Position numbers and translations under genes: made by a program. Under the pieces are notes generated by a model. That model was given only the letters and a program-made list of their open reading frames with translations. It did no database searches and was not told the DNA's origin. Source: Planotetraspora sp. A-T 1434 (lineage in GTDB: Bacteria; Actinomycetota; Actinomycetes; Streptosporangiales; Streptosporangiaceae). Taken from it: a DNA stretch of 64,000 bases. Where the stretch lies: the NCBI RefSeq assembly GCF_025420585.1, contig NZ_JAOEGB010000005.1, positions 233,998 through 297,997 on the forward strand, in the 5' to 3' direction. Positions 33,401 through 41,058 of this stretch are shown one piece after another. Within the stretch, counting starts at the first letter, position 1. The number at the start of each line of letters is the position of its first letter.

Positions 33401-33526
33401 TACAGAAGCCTAGGGAGCTTCCAGGTTTGGCGGCCTATGACACGTTGGTTAACGGCACCTCCATTCGGAGTCGGCGGCGGAAAACCGATGGACGTGCGAT
33501 TCGTGAGATCGCTAACGTCACCGCCC

Positions 33527-34405
33527 ATGCCGAACGCAAGCCACACCCAGGCCGGCCAGCCGTCCGCCCGGAGCATGCCGATCCGGCGGCTCGGCGCCGA
33601 GGACCTTCCGGCCTGCCTGCGCCTGTCACAGGACCGCGACTGGCTTCCCGAGGAGCACAAGTGGCGGCTGCTGTTCGAGGTGGGCGCGGTCTACGGGATC
33701 GACGATCCCGAGGGCGGGCTGGCCGGCACCGTAGTGGCGACCCGGTACGGCCGGGCGGTCGCCGCCATAAGCATGATGCTCGTGGCCCGGCGGCACGAGC
33801 GCCAGGGTCTCGGCGGCCGGTTGATGCGGCACGCGCTGGCTGAGGCCGGGACCACCACCGTCTGGCTCACCGCCACCGACTACGGCCGGCCCCTCTACGA
33901 GCGGCTGGGCTTCCGCACTATCGGCCGGTGCCACACGTACGGCGGGCCGTTCCGCCCGCCCGGCGGCGGCTCCCCGCGGCCGGTCTCACGTCCGATGACC
34001 GCCGTAGACCTCCCCGAGGTGCTCGCCCTCGATCTGGCCGCCTTCGGCGCTGACCGTACGGCGCTGCTGACCCGGCTGCCGTCGTTCTCCGAGGAATTCC
34101 GCGTGGTGGACGGCCCGTCCGGCGTCGCCGGCTTCGGCGGGGCCTGGCGCAATGGAGACGGCGCCGTCCTCGGACCGGTGATCGCCCAGGACAGCGGCAC
34201 CGCGCTCGCGCTGATCTCGGATCTGGCCGCCGCCGTCGAGGGCCCTTTGCGCCTCGACGCGGACGACCGGTGGCCGGAACTGGCCACTTGGGCCGAAGCG
34301 CACGGCCTCAGCCACCGGTTCACGACCGCCATCATGGTCCACGGTGCGCCCCTTCCCGGTGACCGGGACCACCTGTTCACCCCCGTGATGGTCGCTCTCG
34401 GCTGA
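33527..34405 (+). CDS. GNAT family acetyltransferase, two-domain (YitI-like)
   Basis: A 292-aa protein with an N-terminal GNAT domain (about residues 15-140; acetyl-CoA loop RRHERQGLGGRLM and a LYERLGF signature). The C-terminal half resembles the Acetyltransf_18 domain (LPEVLALDLAAFGADRTALL). I choose the ATG at 33527, where relatives begin, although no ribosome site is seen; TAACGT at 33512-33517 could be a -10 element giving a leaderless transcript. The frame is continuous with the TetR fragment upstream, so a longer fusion product is formally possible. The substrate is unknown. Confidence 0.82.
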   Translation: MPNASHTQAGQPSARSMPIRRLGAEDLPACLRLSQDRDWLPEEHKWRLLFEVGAVYGIDDPEGGLAGTVVATRYGRAVAAISMMLVARRHERQGLGGRLMRHALAEAGTTTVWLTATDYGRPLYERLGFRTIGRCHTYGGPFRPPGGGSPRPVSRPMTAVDLPEVLALDLAAFGADRTALLTRLPSFSEEFRVVDGPSGVAGFGGAWRNGDGAVLGPVIAQDSGTALALISDLAAAVEGPLRLDADDRWPELATWAEAHGLSHRFTTAIMVHGAPLPGDRDHLFTPVMVALG

Positions 34406-34419
34406 GCCGACCCGGCAGG

Positions 34420-34848
34420 CGATGTTCCGATCGCCGGCGGCCACCACCGGTTTGCCATGTCCAACAAGGTATGCCACCTCGGGCCGGCGTCCGCGTCGAC
34501 GCACAGGTCTTCCATGGGGCCGTGGCCGCCCGGGAAGTAGACGGCGTCGTAATCCTCCAGGCGGGCGTCCGCCAATCGGATCGGCCGCCGCAGCACCTCT
34601 GCAGAGCGGATGATCGCCTCCAGATCGAGAGCGATCTGAGCGCTGCCGGCCATTTCGGGGCGCAAACTCATCATGTCCACGGTCGGGACCACTCCGTTGG
34701 GGGTGGCGACCACGATCTGGTGACCGGCCTCGGTGAGCGCCTTGTACGGGGCCGCGAACTCCTCGGCCCTGTAACCCGTCGCATACCTGGTGCCGTCCTT
34801 GAGTGTCCAGTACGCCGTCCCGGTCATCGCGAAAAGTAGCTTCGCCAT
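34420..34848 (-). pseudogene. C-terminally truncated DJ-1/PfpI family gene
   Basis: Starts normally (MAKLLFAMTGTAYWTLKDGT) and runs through YDAVYFPGGHGPMEDLC, the strand before the nucleophile elbow of PfpI/DJ-1 glyoxalase-chaperones. Then similarity continues only in another frame (GKPVVAAGDRNIACR) and ends. The essential Cys-His motif that should follow (C-H-G-P-A type) is absent. The downstream open frame is antisense to the acetyltransferase. It is a broken gene. Confidence 0.7.
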
Positions 34849-35027
34849 CGGGCAACCGCCTCCACCGCTGGAAGCCCAGGGCGTTCTGGGTGAACAGCGC
34901 CGCTAAGTAGACCAAACCGGCCTGGCCGGCGCGAACGAGCCGAGGACGGCGGGCTGGTCCTTGACGCCGTGCTGGCTGCCATGGGTCCGAGGCTTCGGCG
35001 GCTGCTGCGCCCTGGGTGCGTCGCTCC

Positions 35028-36488
35028 TCAACGGCCGCCACGCGCGGCGGCCCTGGCGACGTTGCCGGGCATGCGGCCGAAGATCAGCCCATGGAGCGGG
35101 GAGATGCCCCACCAGTAGAGATGGCCGAGCAGGCCACGCGGATGGAAGATCGCCCGCTGGCCGTACACCGTCCTGCCGTTCTCCTTCCGGCAGGTGAGCT
35201 CCAGCCAAGCCAGGCCGGGCAGCCGCATCTCGGCGCGCAGCCGCAGCAGGCTGCCCGGGACGATCTCCTCCACCCGCCAGAAGTCGAGCGCGTCGCCGAC
35301 CCGGAGCCTGTGGGGGTCGCGACGGCCCCGGCGCAGGCCGACGCCGCCCATGAGCCGGTCGAGCAGGCCGCGGACCCGCCAGGCGACGGGCAGCGAATAC
35401 CACCCGTTGTCGCCGCCGATGCCCTCGATCACCCGCCACAGCTCCTCCGGGGCCGCGTTGACGGGCCTGCTGCGCTCGTCGACGTAGAGGCTGCCGCCCG
35501 CCCAGTCGGGGTCGGTGGGCAGGGGATCACTCGGGGCGCCGGGAGTGGAGGCCGACGACCACCGGGTCGCGACGTCCGCCTCCTTGATCCGGCGCAGGGC
35601 CAGGTCGACCGCCTGGCGGAACCCGATGAGCCCCTCGGGCGGGTCGGGCACGTGCCGGGCGATGTCATGCTCCCGGCAGACGGCCTCGTTACGGAGCGAC
35701 TCCACCAGCGGCCGCGCGACACCGGCCGGCACGGGCGTCACCAGCCCGACCCAATAGCTCGACAGCCGGGGAGTGAGCAGCGGAACGGGAATGATGACGC
35801 GGGGAGGCAGGCCGGCGGCATCGGCGTACCCCTGCATCATTTCCCCATAGGACAGGACGTCGGGACCGCCGATGTCGAAGCCGCGGCTCACCTCGGGCGG
35901 CAGCTCCGCGCAGGCGACGAGGTAGCGCAGCACGTCCCGGATCGCGATCGGCTGGGTCCGCGTGCGCACCCACCGGGGCGTGGTCATGACCGGCAGCCGC
36001 TCGGTGAGGTAGCGGAGCATCTCGAACGACACCGACCCCGACCCTATGATCATCGCGGCGCGCAGCACGGCCGTCGGGACGTCCGAGTCGAGGAGGATCC
36101 GCGCCACCTCGCCCCGCGACCGCATGTGCGGGGACGGCTTGTCGGCCGGAGTAAGGCCGCCGAGGTAGACGATGCGGCGCACACCCGCGTCCTTCGCGGC
36201 AGAGGCGAACACGGTGGCCGCCGCGCGGTCCTTTCCGGCGAAGTCGCGCCCCGAGCCCATCGTGTGGATCAGGTAATAGGCGACGTCCACGCTCTCCAGC
36301 GCGGCTCTGGTCTGTTCGGGGACCAGGGCGTCCGCCTGGCCGATCTCCACGCGGGCGTGCCAGGCGTGGTCGCGCAGCCTGCCGGGGGAGCGGGCCATGC
36401 ACCGCACGCCGTACCCCGCGCGCAGCAGCTCAGGCACGAGCCGCCCGCCGATGTAGCCCGTCGCCCCCGTCACCAGACACCGGGTCAT
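35028..36488 (-). CDS. NAD(P)-binding protein with C-terminal DUF2867 domain
   Basis: A 486-aa protein. Residues 1-300 are an atypical short-chain dehydrogenase (GATGYIGGRLVPELL nucleotide loop, YYLIHTMGSG, VRRIVYLGGLTP). Residues 330-486 are a DUF2867 domain, a START-like lipid- or polyketide-binding fold (LRAEMRLPGLAWLELTC, then a conserved HPRGLLGHLYWW segment). This fusion is widespread and usually annotated as a nucleoside-diphosphate-sugar epimerase; its reaction is unknown. It appears as a single gene. Confidence 0.88.
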   Translation of the reverse strand: MTRCLVTGATGYIGGRLVPELLRAGYGVRCMARSPGRLRDHAWHARVEIGQADALVPEQTRAALESVDVAYYLIHTMGSGRDFAGKDRAAATVFASAAKDAGVRRIVYLGGLTPADKPSPHMRSRGEVARILLDSDVPTAVLRAAMIIGSGSVSFEMLRYLTERLPVMTTPRWVRTRTQPIAIRDVLRYLVACAELPPEVSRGFDIGGPDVLSYGEMMQGYADAAGLPPRVIIPVPLLTPRLSSYWVGLVTPVPAGVARPLVESLRNEAVCREHDIARHVPDPPEGLIGFRQAVDLALRRIKEADVATRWSSASTPGAPSDPLPTDPDWAGGSLYVDERSRPVNAAPEELWRVIEGIGGDNGWYSLPVAWRVRGLLDRLMGGVGLRRGRRDPHRLRVGDALDFWRVEEIVPGSLLRLRAEMRLPGLAWLELTCRKENGRTVYGQRAIFHPRGLLGHLYWWGISPLHGLIFGRMPGNVARAAARGGR

Positions 36489-36620
36489 CTCGCCCCCCGT
36501 TTACCCTGAGTAAGGCACGTTCTGAGTACGGCAGGCCATACCCCGCATGCCGTACGGCCCACGCGCCAGGGCTCCCGTCCCCGGCGGGCGGATGATGTCT
36601 GTGATCACAATGTCACCGCC

Positions 36621-37481
36621 GTGATCCCCGATCCACCGGCGGCCGAGGACGCGTTCTGTGATGCTCGAGGAGTGAGCACCCCGCCAGAGCCCTGGGCCGA
36701 CAAGATCCAATCGCACCTGCCGCACTCAGCCAGGGTCTGGAACTACTTGCTCGGCGGCAAGGACAACTATGTCGCCGACCGGCAGGTCGGCGACACGATC
36801 TTGCAGATGTTCCCCGGCATCGCCCGCATCGCGCGCCTTCAGCGCTACTTCCTGGCCAGGGCGGTCCGGTTCCTGGCGGGCGAGGTGGGCATCCGCCAGT
36901 TCCTGGACATCGGCACCGGCCTGCCCACCGTCGACAACACCCACGAGGTCGCCCAACGGGTGGCCCCCGAGTCGCGCATCGTCTACGTCGACAACGACCC
37001 GCTGGTACTGGTGCACGCCCAGGCCCTGCTGACCACCACCCCCCAGGGCGTCTGCGACTACATCGACGCCGACGTACGCGACCCCGACCGCATTCTGGCC
37101 GAGGCAGCCCGGACACTGGACCTCAGCCAGCCGATCGCGCTGATGATGCTGGGCGTCCTCGGGCAGATCCCCGACTCCGACCAGCCCGAGACCATCGTTC
37201 ACCGGCTGCTGGAGGCCGCACCAGCAGGCAGTTACCTGGCGCTCAGCGACGGCACCGACACCAATCAGGCGCTGAACGAGGCGATCGCGGCCTACAACGC
37301 CAACTCCGCCAGCTCCTACCATCTGAGGCGTCCCGACCAGATCGCCCGATTCTTCACCGGCCTCGAACTCATCGAACCCGGCCTGGTCGCCACCACGCAA
37401 TGGCGGCCCGAGCTCGGCGACGCGGGCGGCGGCGATCCCTCACAGGTCGACGCGATCTGCGGCGTGGCACGCAAGGGGTGA
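36621..37481 (+). CDS. SAM-dependent methyltransferase, PF04672 (DUF574) family
   Basis: An actinomycete-specific SAM methyltransferase-fold protein of 286 aa or, from the GTG at 36672, 269 aa. Family hallmarks are ARVWNYLLGGKDNYVADR near residue 37, FLDIGTGLPTVDNTHEVAQ (SAM motif I) near residue 93 and YVDNDPLVLVHAQALL. Such genes occur in many paralogues, often by regulators, and their substrates are unknown. The start is uncertain because neither GTG has a convincing ribosome site. Confidence 0.88.
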   Translation: MIPDPPAAEDAFCDARGVSTPPEPWADKIQSHLPHSARVWNYLLGGKDNYVADRQVGDTILQMFPGIARIARLQRYFLARAVRFLAGEVGIRQFLDIGTGLPTVDNTHEVAQRVAPESRIVYVDNDPLVLVHAQALLTTTPQGVCDYIDADVRDPDRILAEAARTLDLSQPIALMMLGVLGQIPDSDQPETIVHRLLEAAPAGSYLALSDGTDTNQALNEAIAAYNANSASSYHLRRPDQIARFFTGLELIEPGLVATTQWRPELGDAGGGDPSQVDAICGVARKG

Positions 37482-37574
37482 CACCAGCCCTCGCCTCACC
37501 GCCGGTCGCGGCCATAGAGCAGCGTTCCGCGTCGCCTTTCATCGCTGTATCACTGCGCTCTTCAAACGCGGGCG

Positions 37575-38810
37575 CTAGTGCAGTTGGTCGCGGCGGCGGG
37601 TGAGGTAGGCGGTCTCGCCGGTGTTGCCGGCCAGCTCGATGGCCCGGTCGTAGGCTGGGCGTGACTGCTGACTTTGGCCCAGCCGGCGCAGCAGGTCGGC
37701 GCGGGTGGCGTGGTAGGCGTGATAGCCGGCCAACGCCTCGGCGAGGCGGTCAACGATGGCCAGTGCCACCTCCGGCCCGTCGAGCTCGGCCACGGCGATG
37801 GCCCGGTTGAGGGCGATGATCGGCGAGGGGTCGAGGCGGACGAGCTGGTCGTAGAGGGCGAGGACTTGCGACCAGTCGGTGTCGCGGATGTCGCGGGCGG
37901 AGGTGTGCACCGCGTTGATCGCGGCGAGGATCTGATAGCGGCCCGGAGCCACCCCGGCGGCGGCAGCGGTCAGGCGCTCGCGCACCAGCCGATGACCTTC
38001 GGCGATCAGTTCCGCGTCCCAGGCGCCGCGGTCCTGCTCGGCCAGGGGGACCAGTTCGCCGCCGGCCGAGACCCGGGCGGGGCGGCGGGCCTCGGTGAGC
38101 AGCATCAGCGCCAGCAGGCCGGCCACTTCTCCGTCCTGCGGCAGGAGCGTGCGGATCAGGCGGGTGAGCCGGATCGCCTCGGTGGTCAGGTCGTGTCGTA
38201 CGGGATCGGTGTCGGGGCCGCTGGCCAGGTAGCCCTCGTTGAAGACGAGGAACAGGACGGCCAGGACGCCGGAGACGCGCGCCGGCAGATCCTCGGCGGA
38301 CGGCATCCGATAGGGGATGCGAGCCGCCTTGATCTTGGCTTTCGCGCGGGTGATGCGCCGCTCCATGGTGGTCCCCTGCACCAGGAAGGCACGGGCGATC
38401 TCGGGCACGGTCAGGCCGCCGACCATGCGCAGGGTCAGCGCCACGCGGGCTTCGACCGCCAGCGCCGGGTGACAGCAGGTGAAGATCAGCCGGAGCCGGT
38501 CGTCGTCGATGGCGCCCAGCGGCTCGAGTGGGGTGTTGTCGTGCAGCATCTGAGCCTCCCGGTGCTTGTCGTCGCGCTTGTTCTCACGCCGGATCCGGTC
38601 GATGGCCTTGTGGTTGGCGGTGGTGGTCAGCCACGCGCCCGGGTTGGGGGGCAGGCCGTCGGCCGGCCACCGCTCGACGGCGGTCGTGAACGCCTCGGCC
38701 GCTGCCTCCTCGGCGATGTCGAGGTCACCGAAGCGCCTGGTCAGTGCGGCCACCACCCGGGCCCACTCGTCGTGGTGGGCCCGGGTGATCGCCTCCTCGA
38801 CGTCGCTCAC
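37575..38810 (-). CDS. ECF42 family sigma factor with TPR-like C-terminal domain
   Basis: A 411-aa RNA polymerase sigma factor. Region 2 is residues 5-80 (DLDIAEEAAAEAFTTAVERW and WLTTTANHKAIDRIRREN), region 4 is about 120-175. The remaining 230 residues are the helical TPR-like extension characteristic of ECF42 (FLVFNEGYLASGPD, then ALYDQLVRLDPSPIIALNRA). No anti-sigma gene is present, as usual for the group. It starts at a GTG overlapping the DGPF gene by 4 bp and forms a cassette with it and a DHFR-like reductase. Confidence 0.93.
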   Translation of the reverse strand: MSDVEEAITRAHHDEWARVVAALTRRFGDLDIAEEAAAEAFTTAVERWPADGLPPNPGAWLTTTANHKAIDRIRRENKRDDKHREAQMLHDNTPLEPLGAIDDDRLRLIFTCCHPALAVEARVALTLRMVGGLTVPEIARAFLVQGTTMERRITRAKAKIKAARIPYRMPSAEDLPARVSGVLAVLFLVFNEGYLASGPDTDPVRHDLTTEAIRLTRLIRTLLPQDGEVAGLLALMLLTEARRPARVSAGGELVPLAEQDRGAWDAELIAEGHRLVRERLTAAAAGVAPGRYQILAAINAVHTSARDIRDTDWSQVLALYDQLVRLDPSPIIALNRAIAVAELDGPEVALAIVDRLAEALAGYHAYHATRADLLRRLGQSQQSRPAYDRAIELAGNTGETAYLTRRRDQLH

Positions 38811-39130
38811 TGGAACGGCCGCACCTCGATCTTCCGATCGCAGACCTTCGACGCCTCGGCGGCGAGCTTGAGCGCCACATCGAGATCGGGGGCCTCCCAC
38901 ACCCAGACGCCGGCGAGGTACTCCTTGGACTCCACGAAAGGCCCGTCGCTGAACACCGCCTGCTCGCCCCGGTTGTCGATGACTGTGGCCGCGTCGGTGT
39001 CCGCGAGTCCGCCGGAGAAGACCCAGTAGCCCTCGGCGATCAGTCGTTCGTTGAAGGCGCTGATGGCAGGCTGCCTGTCCGTGCTGCCGGGATTGCTCTT
39101 GTCATCGATCACGGAAACCAGGTACCGCAT
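38807..39130 (-). CDS. DGPF-domain (YCII-related) protein, partner of ECF42
   Basis: A 107-aa YCII-related protein with the signature SDGPFVESKEYLAG that names the DGPF family. These small dimeric proteins have a ferredoxin-like fold with a probable active-site pocket, but their reaction is unknown. DGPF genes are the conserved neighbours and targets of ECF42 sigma factors. The start at 39130 follows AGGAGA, and the stop codon overlaps the sigma start by 4 bp. Confidence 0.9.
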   Translation of the reverse strand: MRYLVSVIDDKSNPGSTDRQPAISAFNERLIAEGYWVFSGGLADTDAATVIDNRGEQAVFSDGPFVESKEYLAGVWVWEAPDLDVALKLAAEASKVCDRKIEVRPFQ

Positions 39131-39182
39131 CTGAAGATCATCTCCTGTGGTGTCGAGACAGCGTGGTTCGGTGGTAGGGACT

Positions 39183-39791
39183 TCAGGCCGTTGCATACCG
39201 CGGGCGCCCGGCCGGCCGGTAGACCTGGATCGTCACGCCCTTGGAGTCGACCCGCGACTCGACCAGGTCGAGCGCAAGGTCTGGACCGGTCTCCGGGAAC
39301 AGTCTCGCGCCCTGGCCGAGGATCACCGGGATCACGATCAAAATCATCTCGTCGACCAGATCGTTCTCCAGCAGCCACCGGGTCAGGATGCCACTGCCGT
39401 GCACCTGCAGCTCACCCCCGGGCTTGGCCTTCAGCTCACTGATGGCCGCCGCGAGGTCACCGCGGAGAACGGTCGTGTCCCCCCAACGCGGCGCGGTGAG
39501 CGTGGTCGAGGCAACGTACTTGGGGGCCTCGTTCAAGGCCACGCCGATGGGATGTGCGCGCATCTGGCCGATTGATCCCCAGGAGGTGAACAACTCGTAG
39601 GTGCGCCGGCCGAACAGGAACGCCTCTGCGCGCTGGTAGGTCTGCGTGATGAACGTCCTGGTCTCGTCGTCACCCGCCCCCCGAGCCCATCCGCCGCGCT
39701 CGAATCCGTTCCTGCGGTCCTCATCCGACGCACCGCCGTTTCCCTGCATCACCCCATCGATGGTGACCTGAGTCACGGTCGTCAGCTTCAT
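39183..39791 (-). CDS. dihydrofolate-reductase-like protein in the ECF42 cassette
   Basis: A 202-aa RibD_C/DHFR-fold reductase (VTQVTIDGVMQGNGG, FGRRTYELF, QVHGSGILTRWLLEND, DEMILIVIPVILGQGARLF). It is upstream of, and on the same strand as, the DGPF and ECF42 sigma genes with a 52-bp gap, and preceded by an ECF42-like promoter. Reductases of this fold are common ECF42 partners. Similar fold to the gene at 28398 but clearly a different subgroup. Confidence 0.88.
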   Translation of the reverse strand: MKLTTVTQVTIDGVMQGNGGASDEDRRNGFERGGWARGAGDDETRTFITQTYQRAEAFLFGRRTYELFTSWGSIGQMRAHPIGVALNEAPKYVASTTLTAPRWGDTTVLRGDLAAAISELKAKPGGELQVHGSGILTRWLLENDLVDEMILIVIPVILGQGARLFPETGPDLALDLVESRVDSKGVTIQVYRPAGRPRYATA

Positions 39792-39846
39792 GATCGCGGT
39801 TCCTTTGCCTCGGCGCCGCCCCCCTTGCGGGCGGCCTCACCCCTCC

Positions 39847-39873
39847 TACGAACACCACCGCCCCGATCCGACA
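39847..39873 (-). promoter_or_regulatory. ECF42-like promoter (TGTCGG-N17-CGTA)
   Basis: On the minus strand TGTCGG (39873-39868) is followed after 17 nt by CGTA (39850-39847), about 55 bp before the DHFR-like start. ECF42 factors are known to use TGTCGA...CGTC-like elements. The fit is good at -35, weaker at -10. It suggests autoregulation of the three-gene cassette. Confidence 0.4.
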
Positions 39874-40010
39874 CCCCCTCCCGGACTTCATTGAAGAACT
39901 TTCCGGGACTCCGGTCGTCAGCGATCCGGGCGTGTTCACGACTGGCTCGCCGTCCAAGGTGCCAGGTCGTCCGGCGTACGGTTCCCGGCGTACTCCGCCA
40001 GCGTTCCGGC

Positions 40011-40886
40011 TCAGGAGGTGCCGAGGCAGATGATGACGTCCGGGAAGACGTGGCGGCCGGGCGTGCCGCCGTTCCGGTCGATCTCGTCGATCGCCGCGCG
40101 GATGTCCCGGAGCTGGTCCACGGTCATCTGCAGGGGCGGTTCGTCCGGCTGGTAGGTCGTGCGGATGGGGTAGTCGACGCCGGGCTCGGTCGTCATCTCG
40201 ATGTGGCAGCCCAGGACATGGGTGACCGGCCGGGTGCCGGCGAAGGCGATCAGCCGGTCGATGGTGCGGCGGAAGGCCGGCCAGTCCTGGACGTACAGAC
40301 GGCCGGGGTAGACCGTGTCGCCGGTGAGCAGCAGCCCGGTGCCGGGGTCGTAGAAGGTGACGGCCGCCTCGTGGTGCCCGGGTGTGGGGAGGCATTCGAG
40401 CATTCGGCCGCCCAGGTCCACATGGGCCACCCCGTCCGGGCCGCCGGAGAACCCGAAGTAGTCCCACGCGCTGCCCAGTGCCGCGTCGATCACCAAGGTG
40501 CCGGGGCGGCCGGTGAACTGGGCGTCGCCCGCGACATGGTCGCCGTGCGGGTGGGTGTGCAGGACGAGAAGGCCGTATCCGTCCCGGGGGTGCTCGGCGA
40601 GCCAGTGCTCGATCAGTTGGTCGACGACCTGGCGCAGCGGGAAGAACTCGGCCGATTCGGTGGCGCCGGTGTCGATGAGGACGGCTTTGTCGTTCCCGAA
40701 CAGCAGGAACATGAAGGGCGCCTCATAGTTGATCGCCTTGTTCTGCCGCAGGATCACCGTGTGCTCGTCGTAGTGATGCACCTGGATGTCGGGGTCGGTG
40801 TTGTGCTTGGCCGACGGGGACCCGTGGATCCACCGCACGTCCAGCGGGCGGGGCACCGGAGCCCCCGAGATGACGTCCCCGTACAT
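40011..40886 (-). CDS. MBL-fold metallo-hydrolase
   Basis: A 291-aa metallo-beta-lactamase-fold hydrolase. The binuclear metal motif is HPHGDH at residues 112-117 (HxHxDH), with further ligands in PTPGHHEAA and LLLTGDTV. The start ATG at 40886 follows GGAGGGGC. The fold hydrolyses thioesters, lactones, phosphodiesters or beta-lactams; nothing here fixes the substrate. It is a single gene next to the UvrA-like gene. Confidence 0.88.
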   Translation of the reverse strand: MYGDVISGAPVPRPLDVRWIHGSPSAKHNTDPDIQVHHYDEHTVILRQNKAINYEAPFMFLLFGNDKAVLIDTGATESAEFFPLRQVVDQLIEHWLAEHPRDGYGLLVLHTHPHGDHVAGDAQFTGRPGTLVIDAALGSAWDYFGFSGGPDGVAHVDLGGRMLECLPTPGHHEAAVTFYDPGTGLLLTGDTVYPGRLYVQDWPAFRRTIDRLIAFAGTRPVTHVLGCHIEMTTEPGVDYPIRTTYQPDEPPLQMTVDQLRDIRAAIDEIDRNGGTPGRHVFPDVIICLGTS

Positions 40887-41058
40887 GCCCCTCCGAAAGT
40901 GCGTCGTCTTGGCAGGCCGGGTACGGCGCACATCTCGTCCGGGGAAGGCACTGGACCGGGCCCCCACCCGGAACTTACCGCACCGGCCCGAGCGTCGCCG
41001 GGCCGGTCTCCCCCCCATGGGACCGCTTGCGCGGAGGCCACGGACGGCGGGCGGCGGA

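Noticed and set aside
39894..39908. 15-bp word AGAACTTTCCGGGAC shared with about 63922-63936, as a possible IS end
   Set aside because: A few 15-bp repeats are expected by chance in 64 kb; flanks do not match and no inverted partner is found.
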